Shown: piece after piece, positions 54,638 through 64,000 of the stretch
Position numbering within the stretch: the stretch's first letter is position 1
How the letters are laid out: the number at the start of each line of letters is the position of its first letter
Assembly: GCA_037179385.1 (NCBI GenBank)
Contig: CM074188.1
Span: forward strand, 25,747,318 to 25,811,317
Length of the DNA stretch: 64,000 nt
Source: Holothuria scabra
Taxonomy: Eukaryota > Echinodermata > Holothuroidea > Aspidochirotida > Holothuriidae
Direction: 5' to 3'
The notes under the pieces: model-generated
Told to the model about the DNA's origin: nothing
What the model saw: the letters and a program-made list of their open reading frames with translations, nothing else
Database searches by the model: none
Position numbers and translations under genes: made by a program

Positions 54638-55422
54638 TATTTGTATGTCATTTTGAGTTTTTCCTCTTCTTATGTACTTATGTACCATTGCCTGCCACGG
54701 ATAGAAGCACTTTTAGAAATGATTTAGTTTTGAAAGAATAATTAATCGTTTCTTCGTCGCACTAACCAGGGGCAAAATATCGATGCATTGATGAATCTTT
54801 TTGCACTTAGTTTTTGTGTTTACCTTTTTGACATAAATTATAAACAATGGTAGGATCGGTTGAACTTACAATCAATGATTAATTTTCTTGTAAAAATGCC
54901 CCTATTTCTTTATCAGTGCTTAACCATAGTCTTTCTAGTAAATTTGACAAACATCTATTATTTCGAACTCGTTTGAAGCTAAAGGCGGTGTGTTCATTTG
55001 GAAACAGAACTCCTGTAGAGTTTTCTCTTGAATAAAATCATCACGAGTACGAATACTTGATGTGGTTGCCCGTGGCAACCGTTACCAGATCAGACTAAGT
55101 GATAATGACAGACATTTTGAATTTTACTATATTTTCTGTACCAGCTTATTTTTTCAACAGTATGAACCTTTGCGTTATCTAATTGCACTGGTAGGTATGC
55201 CTTTGGCATAGGAAATATCGTATTTTATATTTGCTCGTAGTAAAAGCTGTGTGTTATGCTAACGTGACAAGCAATCGTTAGATCCATGGGAGACGAATGT
55301 TGCGGAATCTTCATTGATGACTATGTAACATGATAATCGACCGTTTTCCAAAGAGCAGTTATTTGTCGATTGTGGGAAAGGGTTTTGGTACTTACTATTC
55401 CCTAGAGGGTATTTTACTAAGG

Positions 55423-55497
55423 CAAAGTATGATGTGCACCAAAACTGTATCCCATAATCCGTTGCACTTGCTATTTGGGAAAAGGGTCCATTATTCA
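55423..55497 (+). repeat. Dispersed repeat family F, copy 2
   Basis: GTGCACCAAAACTGTATCCC, ATAATCCGTTGCACTTGCT and ATTTGGGAAAAGGGTCCATT pair with the 21108 copy in opposite orientation. Confidence 0.6.
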
Positions 55498-58400
55498 TCA
55501 CAAAAAGTTGTAGAAATGTTGGTATGGTGTCAGTGGTTTGTACAGTAACGGCTTTCTGAAAGGTTCGGTGTGCTCGACAGTTGAATGAGCCATGTACTTT
55601 TTATGATGCACACAGTATTTATTTAGTCTTACTGGTAAATATTTTTAAGTTTTGAGTATTTCAAGATGATGATGCACTAGGGGTAACATGCGTTGGACCC
55701 AGCAATTGAGGATCCAGTCTAGCTTTCCATATCGCAATCTTGGAACGATGGGAATCTTGGGTGCACATTCGACGGATAGTGTTTCAGTCGTTCCTTCCAT
55801 CAAGAAACGCATTACTTGTTACCCTCACAGTGCCGCTTGTCATATCGGTAAAATGTCAGCAAATTAGAAAACTGCGATAATTATTATAACTATTTTGGTC
55901 GCTCAAAATGTCATTGTATTTCCTGTGGAAGTGCGGAACTGTAAACCAGATGTTCTATCAACTCCCCTCGTGCGTTATTTTAATATTTGCCTTGTACAAG
56001 ATGAACACATAAGTAACGCTTATGGATACATCACAGATCACAGCAGCATCTATTTCAGTAGTTACAGGGAGCGCCAAATGACATTTGTTGTTAGTATATC
56101 AAATCGATAATAGGTGGCAAACTTGTATAAATGCAAAGTTTTAGAAGCAAAGCAATGCAGTTACAGTAATATATGACCGGCAATCAGTCATATCGGTGGG
56201 GAAAATTATATGAAGCCGTGCGGTATACATACGCAGTCACGAATCGCATTTCTTGTCCGGCATAGGAGGTAACCGGGGTCCACTGTACTGTCAGGCTGTA
56301 AGCATTCGTACTGTCACAATATGTATACTTTGACCAAGGAGTTGTCGATAAAAAAAACAACTTGATAACCTATAGTACAGTGCATTCTACGCGTCCGGAA
56401 ACGGGCACGAGCTGAACAAAGTTTCAATCAAAGACTGGAACTGTTATGAACAAGGACGAAACACTAATTACAGACACTATTTTAACACACATGGGAGGGC
56501 AGTGGGATGATAACACCCCCAGTGCAGGAAAACCCTTAAATTTTGAAACTGCAGTACAAAAAACTCGACAAAAACATACTTTTAAATGACACCTGGTCAA
56601 ATACTATAGAATTTTTTTATATAACAGTGAAGTTAACTGTTAGATGAACTTAAGATTCAAAAAGTTTTCTCTCATCCACTATTACACCAAGAGATTACCC
56701 TGTATTTACCCTTGTACCTCGCTCAGTTATGAGCACTCGGAAAAACACTGTTATTTGCAACAGCCTCCCTTCCGATTCCTGTTAGCAAGTCAATGATTTG
56801 TCCGTGAGTCAAAGTGATCACAAAATTTACAATATTGATTTTTTCACAGTTGACAGTTAATAAGGTGATAAGCTGTTATTTGTTGAGTTTCGGACATTTT
56901 CAATACTTTAAAATCGATCTCATGTCACAAACGACACCTGTCTTTGAGCAAATTATCCGTGTGGAATATTCAATAATGTAAAACCAAGACCAAACGTGTC
57001 TCAGAATGTTCAACAATGCCTTTTATTTAAACTTTTCAAACTAAGAGATATCAGTAAGTCAGAGCTACTTCATTCATGTCCCAGAGAGACCCGGACTTGG
57101 AATATGAGGTACGTGTCTTGGACATAACTTGTAAGGCAGTTTTTTCCAATGTTATCCCAAAGTTTGTTTGCAGCAACTCCCAACGAATCAAAACTGGCCA
57201 TTCTTCTAGCTGAAACGTTTCGTACGTAATTATTCTTCCGACACGGAATTGAAGTTACAATGAGAAGTAAGCACTGGAGTGGTTGCTCTACTCTCCACGA
57301 AGAGTAAATTTAAAATCTCATTACCTTGTTTTATTGAAAATAATTAAGTAAGAAATTGTCGCAGAGCGTTCTGCGAAAGCTTAATCAATACCTAGCATGA
57401 ATAATTGTGGAAATAGTGTCATGGTATGACGTCACATACCACTGTTTGCCTTTGTCAGTTAGAGAATTGAAACATATGTGGCTATGCGTTGGGCATTTGT
57501 TGAGTCCTCTTTATGACCTGGTAATGATATGCAAATTAAGAGCTCCCTTCATCAGAAGCATTCTTTATCCTAATTGAACTAACCATTAAACATTTATTCG
57601 CCGTCGCTGGAAGCAATAAAATGCTTCAATGAGGCTAAGGTCTTATCTTCTATGAACATGGCAGCATAGACAAAAAGGTTTGTAAATTCACTATCTAGTC
57701 TATTTAGAATGTATATCTTTCTCCGACTTGATACAATTGCGTCCTAATGTTTGTTACTATACTTGCGGAGCGTGTGGTTGTGACGTTACGGTGAGTATAA
57801 AATCTGTACACGTGATTTCACCAGCTTACTTCGGCAATTTCATATGGCATTTGAGAAATGTGAACCGACACTTCATGTATGAATGTTTCACCTTCCAAAA
57901 AACTAGGCATTCATAAAAACCACGGGAAATACACTTATTGACACCAACTTCTCAAAGGGAAGATTTGAAAAAAAAAAGGAAAGAAATATCATCCTTGATG
58001 CCCTACTTATCTCCGAGCATGGCTTGATGCCCATCTTGCATAAGACAACAACTACTTCAATCTCATTTTTACCAGGAAAGAGAATGTGGTAATAAATATA
58101 TATAGATGTCCCTCCGTTCAAAAGATGCCTCTTGCTAAGCCTCTGCAAAGTCTTAAAGCTCAATGAGTGTTGTAAGTTAATATACGTGCCTGACAGACCA
58201 GTCATGTAATGGTCTGAGGGCCATGAGGTTGGTCAAGTGTTTTCCTTCAGTGGACGTACCTTCTTTGGGAAGCAGTTTAAAGCTTGGTTTGGCCGAACGG
58301 CTCTTTGCCAGAGAGTTGGAAGGACTTTGGAAAAAGTACCTGCACCTCATTCCTGCATAGACATTTGTCAGTACAAAATCTGGCTTCTGGTACAACCATG

Positions 58401-59378
58401 GTGGTACTACCTCAAAGGTAGTGATTTCATTGTACAACTGTATACATTCGCAGATCCAGGCATTTCACGGGAGGGTGGCTGAATTTAGAGAAAGCGGGTA
58501 ATGGGAACGTATGGTGATCCTCTGTCTGAAATACCTAATTCTGCTCGAAAGACCAAGAGGAGCGCCACCATCTGTTTGCGCGGAGAGTACCTAAACGTTT
58601 GAAAAATTACGACCACGCACAAGGGCGTGACTAGACCTTTCTTCATTGGGGGCCAAAACTGATGCAACCGGGCCAGTGAGCATTGGGGGGGGGGGTAGGT
58701 GTGGGAGGGTGGTGTCCCCTCTCCCGCGATGTGAAGTCTTTTAGTTTTTCAATGTGAAAAAACGTGATTTGACGCATTATTTACACGATATTTTGTATGC
58801 CTAAGGAGACCATTATTATGTACTTCATGACTTTTTTTTAAAGAAGCATAGCATTGAATCAAGTTCTCATCTATTGTTGGCAAGTTATTGGGTTTGCGCG
58901 GAGCACACGGAAATATTGGTCCTTATTGCCTCCTCGATCGCTAGAAAATTCACTTCCCATGCCTGTTTACCGTATATTTGTGGGAAAACACTACAATTGG
59001 TGTAAAAAAAAACAAAACATAAAAATATCAAAAATATGGTAATAGGGGCTGTTGCCTTTCCACTATCACCCACTGGCCACGGGGTCTGCCTCACTATACC
59101 CTCCATGACATCTACATGGTTTTTTTTTTTAATTTTCTCTCAATATTTATTGAATTGAGAAAATATTTTAAAGATACATCCAAAGACCAGTGCCCAGGAA
59201 TTTCCGTGGTATATGCGAAGAGACGAAATTTGAAATAATGAATACCGGAACAGAAACGTGCATGGCGGCAGGCTCACTATCTAAACGAAGCGACACCATT
59301 AGTTGGCACGTAGCGTACATCCAAAGTTTTACTAAAGATGCTTTCCAGATCTCTGGATTTAGCTGTTATCAGTCTGGT
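55498..59378. other. Intronic sequence, mostly unclassified
   Basis: It holds one CRE octamer (57427), a G10 run (58684), the second GCGCCACCATC motif (58557) and AAGGGCGTGACTAGACC (58621), which looks like another transposon terminus. ORFs up to 100 codons are unconvincing. Confidence 0.45.
58557..58590 (+). promoter_or_regulatory. Second copy of the GCGCCACCATC motif
   Basis: GGAGCGCCACCATCTGTTTG then CGCGG matches 22088 over about 24 of 26 positions; flanks are unrelated by eye. Confidence 0.25.
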
Positions 59379-59523
59379 TTAACAAGCTGCGCTCACGGCC
59401 TCTTTTCCAGTTGCGAGTCGGATTGTTTCCCCTTAGTCTGGTACTTATGTGGAAAACATCACACAACGGCATGTAGGCTCCGTTTTGAAGTCTTTGGTAT
59501 AACCCTGCCGGTGCCCTTCCCTT
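59379..59523 (-). mobile_element. tRNA-derived SINE, copy 7 (diverged body only)
   Basis: The blocks CTCACGGCCTCTTTTCCAG, ACTTATGTGGAAAACATCAC and GTCTTTGGTATAACCCTG follow the family order. Neither tail nor complete tRNA-like head remains. Confidence 0.55.
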
Positions 59524-60019
59524 AGGAAACTTTTTGAATATTTGAGGGTCTTTAGATGCAATATATTAAGGCAAAAAACCAAGTTCTACATGCATCCACC
59601 ATCAAAAGGTAGTTCCCTGGTCCCAGGGAATAAATACTTTGAACCTATGGGGGTGGGGGAGAGGGAAGACGGAACTTGACACGGATCTCCACCATCAGCA
59701 TCAGTAATTACCACATACTTCTTCCTGATCACAGGAAACTATCACTTCCCACGCACTCCAACAGCATCTGAACCACCTTTGTCTTGAGATTCCAAGTTAA
59801 AAATTAATTCAAATACTGGAGCACGAGCTGTGGCGGTACAGCCATCACTTAAGACAGATATTTTAACAAAATACTAGCAAGAAAAATTCTCGCTACCCCT
59901 GAAGAAGATATAAAGTTGGAGTTTTGGAAGTAGTCCATATCCAGTCCATATCAACGGTTTCTGCACACTTGATCCCTACAAACCGTACTCATCAAATGAA
60001 AACATACCGGGGTGTGACG

Positions 60020-60225
60020 AAAAAGTTGTTTTTTTGTTTTCTCTTTCCTTTTGTTAACTCTGTTTTTGTTTTCTATACGGAGGACTCTTTTACAAGCTCT
60101 ATGGAGCTTTTCTGAGTTTCCTCCTGAGTTTCTCTTTAGCTTTTTTCGTTGTTTTATTTTTTGAATTGTGTTGTGAACCCATAGAATGACTCAAATAAAT
60201 GTTGCCGAACTCGAACTCGAAATCA
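60020..60225 (+). mobile_element. LINE-like 3' end with short tandem tail
   Basis: A T-rich, TTTTCTTT-type segment leads to GTGAACCCATAGAATGACTC and AAATAAATGTTGCCGAACTC, followed by GAACTCGAAATC. An AATAAA-like signal followed by a short GAACTC direct repeat is typical of CR1/L2-type LINE 3' ends. No reverse transcriptase sequence remains upstream, so this is a 5'-truncated insertion at best. Confidence 0.45.
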
Positions 60226-60754
60226 AAGTCTACGTATACACCACTTCTCTGTTGTCAGCAACTATACAAGGACTTCACTTCTAACGTGTTGCATCACAAT
60301 TAACACTTTAAACATACTTGAAAATTGTTAGATGTGTCTTGTGTTTCTCTGTTTTTTATCGCTGTCCCTCTGTACCAGGGGTGTGCATGTGGGTCTTGAC
60401 ACAGTGGTTAATCTAACGGGGGAAGGATGGACTAAGTCGGTAACGCTCATAACCTGAAGATATATTGGCCGACAGCTATTTACATCAGTCAAATCTTGTT
60501 GTTGTAGCCAGAGTGTTGCAACCCCCTATTGTGGCGAAGGCAAGGCCGCAGGAAAGTAGGCCTAAGTGGACATCCTATTTATCCGGACTTACAGTAACAT
60601 CATACGAGGTTCGTGTATCTGGATTTGTGTTGTGAGGGAAAGGATGAGCCTGAAATATCCCCCATGAATAGTCTTGTAGACGAACAGTGTGCTTATTTTA
60701 GTGTGTTTGTTATTGTTGATGTGACGAAAAGGGGGGGGGGGGTGAGACCGTAAA

Positions 60755-60783
60755 AGCCCCCACCCATTTGGATCCGCGCCTGT
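60755..60783 (-). mobile_element. Isolated DNA-transposon terminus
   Basis: Read on the minus strand this starts CAGGCGCGGATCCAAATGGG and runs into a G/C-rich tract and a C-run. Ends of this CAGGCGCGGATCC type terminate many animal DNA transposons. The partner end was not found. Confidence 0.4.
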
Positions 60784-62315
60784 CATATCTAAAAAAGCAA
60801 ACCAACTTACCATTTTTGGAAATGTCAACAATTAGTAGAAGATGCATATTTAATTTAATTTAATATTTATTGAATAATGCAATATTTAGGAGGACCGCCC
60901 TTTCTAATGAGATTCTTTTGAAATGACTCCCCCCCCCCCCCATAAAGATCGTTCCGAATAACTCCCCTGCATTATCTATATGTGTGACGTACTACTTTTG
61001 CTTCATAACGATTGTTTTTCTTGCAATTTCTACGCGAATGTTTTGTCACATGTCTAAGACACACGATATTACCTCGATACAACATTTGTGTACCTTAGGT
61101 GTTCAATGAATCTCCTTTTCGTTTCATGTCCTCAGCTTCAAAGTCGTATTTTTAGTTTGTGTCAGCCACGAAGAACGTTTTTTATATGCGTCTGTTGTTC
61201 AAAATAACAAGAAACAACAGCGTGTACCGTACGCAATGTCGAGGCTTAATAATGCCCTACTCGAAGCTTTATTGCCGAGGAGACGATCTGCCTGTAACAA
61301 AGACGGCGTTCAAAATAAGGCTTCATAATGAGAATGGAGAACAACGTACACTTCGTTACCAGAATTCTGTTGAGAGCTGTGTCCGTAATGCGCACGTTAA
61401 GCACTATCACATAGCAGCATAAGCAACATTACAAATAAGAGGCAATGGACTGCTTTTGTCAGGAAATGGCATAATTCGTTCATAGAGTTTTGTTTTGCAT
61501 AAGTTATTGGGAAATGTCTACGTACGGTGTCGTTTTGAAAATGATATTCAAAATTGATATTGGAAATAGCGTTAGAGTTGTTTATATTCCTTTCATTAAG
61601 ACATGCATGTTACGCTACTCTATTGACATGAATTTTTTCAGTTATGTGATCAATCAAAAAGGCGCACAAATATATGACGAAGGAGCAAGTTTTGTTACAC
61701 CGCTATATTTGTATGAATATTGTAGACGGCTACAGCAAACGACACAGTAGATATCTCGTCGAGAAAATGAGGTTAAAATGCAGTCTTGGTACCCTATAAA
61801 CTAAGATATGTCTTTTATGGTTGAATTAACTGGTAGTCCTACTCATTGAAATAAGGGGGGGGGGGGGGAACGACCAGTGCATGTTGAGATGGTCAAGCTT
61901 TAAATTTTAAGGAAGTTCCAGGTTTTGAAGGTTTTTATATATATGAGATTATTTTCGTACGAATAATATTTTTCCACATGTGATGAAGGCTGAATGCTAA
62001 AGACTTGTTGGGACGGCGTATCCTTCAAATTCAATGGAACCCCAAGTATTTGAAAGAACGAATTTGCGGAATAGTTTTACACGAGGAATGTTTACCCACT
62101 AGTAGTGTTATACGAGGAAGCTGTTGGCAACACCTTGGTGCTATTCTTAAAAAAGATCTCCACCACAAAAGCTCATTGATCGATTTGAGCTTTCATTTAT
62201 TAGAGGTAAACCGTTGCAATAAGGATCAGTTGATCCATTTACTAGAGAGTTTGAGGAGGTTTTAAATTTTATTTATGCTACATGATGGCCTTGTTATCGT
62301 CCATAGATACAATAA
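60784..62315. other. Intronic sequence, mostly unclassified
   Basis: Contains C13 and G13-14 homopolymers (about 60929 and 61854) and two 86- to 87-codon plus-strand ORFs (61159, 61490; a third at 62005) with no recognisable domain. Confidence 0.45.
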
Positions 62316-62551
62316 GTGAGTAGTTACTTGGAGGGGTTTTACGGGCCAGTTTCTAAACTAACTGGTTTAATCCAGCCGATCACGGCCTCTTTTTCCATCT
62401 GTGGCCCACTGGCTTGTTTCCCCCTTCCCATTGCTTATGCTGAGCACCAATCATAAAGGTTCCATTTTTAGTCTTGGGTACTACCCAGCCAGGACTTGAC
62501 TCCCGATATACAGGAAGATAAAGCTACACTGTCAGTCATACTATGTTCCGC
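62316..62551 (-). mobile_element. tRNA-derived SINE, copy 8 (copy-6-like subfamily)
   Basis: The body matches the family (TTTTACGGGCCAGTTTC, GGCCCACTGGCTTGTTTCC). The junction to the head (CAGCCAGGACTTGACTCC) resembles copy 6 rather than copy 1. The head itself is eroded and the CAGTAGG block is partly deleted. Confidence 0.7.
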
Positions 62552-62891
62552 TAATCGAAAAGGAAAATATGATAACACGTGTTGTTGTATGTGGAATTGG
62601 CAATGTTATAATTTGGCGGATGGCATTTACAGTTGCAAAAACTGTTTGTCTCTTTATAATATTCATTAAAAGGCAAAAAAGAACGACGTCCGTCATCACT
62701 ATGTGTGAAAATTAAAGCAAAGACAATTACTTGATTACGCGTTCTTTGCTCGTCTCCTTTTAAATCTCAAATTATCATACTCCTCTCAAATCTCAAGTTA
62801 TCATACACACCTATGTAGCATTACCCTTCAGGATTGGTTGCTGAGGAAGAGATCGTATCCCAAGCAACTTTTAATTACGTACTTAAATGTA

Positions 62892-63406
62892 TGACGTCAT
62901 ACTGATGCTGCTGCAGGTGGCCCCTTGTTTTTTAACGGCTGATTTGTCAAGATTCAGCAATGCGATGACGTCATCTGATGTTTCTCTCTGTTTTTTAACA
63001 TCGACAAAAGGACTGAGGCCAATCTTGCTATGAACGTATCGGATTTTATTCATGAGTACAGGGATTTCAGAGCATAGAGAAGCAGTATCAGATTACTTTA
63101 GAAAATTTGAAGGATTCGACACCTCGAGGGATCAATCTCTACTTTACTCTAAATTAGAATGATGTGAAGGAAACCAGACAGGATTTAAGGAATGACAAAA
63201 AAGATGAAGATCTTCGGTTATTGAGTTGCCACATTTTCTGCTGTAACTATCCTGTGGAATAATCTGTTTTAATTTCCTTGGAGATTCTTCAAGTGATCTT
63301 AATTCTCACATATATCGCGCATACCAAAGGCACTAAACAAATTCTGCTCAGCCGGCGACAAGATTTGATCTACCAAATCGATTTTGATCGCAGATGTATG
63401 ACGTCA
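62892..63406. promoter_or_regulatory. Cluster of three CRE palindromes
   Basis: TGACGTCA at 62892-62899, 62966-62973 and 63399-63406, with GTGACGTAG at about 63447 and TGATTGGCTA (inverted CCAAT) at about 63476. No adjacent coding exon is visible before the window ends. Confidence 0.3.
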
Positions 63407-64000
63407 ATTTTTTTAGTTTAAAATTGTGAAGTTTTTTCACTCAAATGTGACGTAGCATGTACCAAAGTGCACTCTGATTGGCTATTGCCATTCTCGCCGT
63501 CCATGGTCAATTTAAGGTTAGCTCTGCCATCAGCGGAATATCAATAAAGTTGTCTTATGAGGAAGAAGAGATGTAATTATTAGGCTGTGGATGAAACTGT
63601 AACAAAAACAACATATTTTGCACAAAGGTTGACCTTGGGTCGTTGTTAGCCTATGTCATTAGGCAGCAGTTATTTCTGCTTCTGTGTAAAATGAAGGTTT
63701 CTGCTTTACTGTATGTTAGATTTCTGCACGGTAACAAAATTGACAACGGCGAATGCATGATATATTGCACTTACTTTTGAGAAATTGAAATTTCTGTCAC
63801 TGTTTAAAGTAGTATACAAAATGTTACTACTGTTTTTACTGGCCTGCTGTCCCGTAAATAAATTTGCAAATTAAAAAGATAATTAAATCTACCCCAACCT
63901 CCAAAAGTAGTTCACGGATTTAGAAATAATATGAGCTACGCCGTTTGCAATATTAGTGTTTCTACAGCTAAATAATATCTAAATTAAATGCACAAAGGCC

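Overview
This is a metazoan nuclear genome window. It is AT-rich, gene-poor and full of short, mostly non-autonomous repeats: tRNA-headed SINEs, inverted-repeat elements, long microsatellites and duplicated non-coding blocks. There are no bacterial-style gene clusters, no rRNA genes and no convincing functional tRNA gene. The repeat style (tRNA SINEs with a TTAG-type tail, hAT-like MITEs, elements ending in CACTCTAAA) and the invertebrate-looking SK channel suggest a marine invertebrate. An echinoderm is my leading guess, but the sequence does not settle it.

The only protein-coding sequence I can defend is one exon on the plus strand, 30866..32248. It is the first coding exon of a small-conductance Ca2+-activated K+ channel (SK/KCNN). 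It encodes a long, poorly conserved, acidic and Ser/Thr-rich cytosolic N-terminus, then the SK pre-S1 block and transmembrane segment S1. It ends in phase 0 at a strong GTGAGT donor. A convincing splice acceptor at 30755 implies at least one upstream non-coding exon. The pore, later S segments and calmodulin-binding domain must lie beyond the window, so most or all of 32249..64000 is probably intron 1.

Region by region: 1-12.5 kb holds a 167-bp hAT-type MITE with 8-bp target duplication, SINE copies 1 and 2, several AT-rich TTTAG/AATTAAAC repeats, a 1.49-kb inverted-repeat element (9662..11152) and a second foldback element just after it. 12.5-30.7 kb holds two more SINEs, a perfect 584-bp (GAAA)146 array, CRE (TGACGTCA) clusters and copies of several dispersed repeat families. 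30.7-32.3 kb is the KCNN exon. 32.3-64 kb holds four more SINE copies, a 1.95-kb element with perfect 15-bp inverted termini (36224..38175), a 13-bp-stem hairpin, a 192-bp hAT-like MITE, a 191-bp tandem duplication, (TA)48, a LINE-like 3' end and further CRE pairs.

I found no clearly novel multi-gene system. The least ordinary signals are the roughly 20-fold excess of perfect TGACGTCA octamers (at least 16 in 64 kb), the shared orientation of all eight recognised SINE copies, and several repeat families that I can define only by internal comparison. Almost all short ORFs in the window look like chance reading frames.
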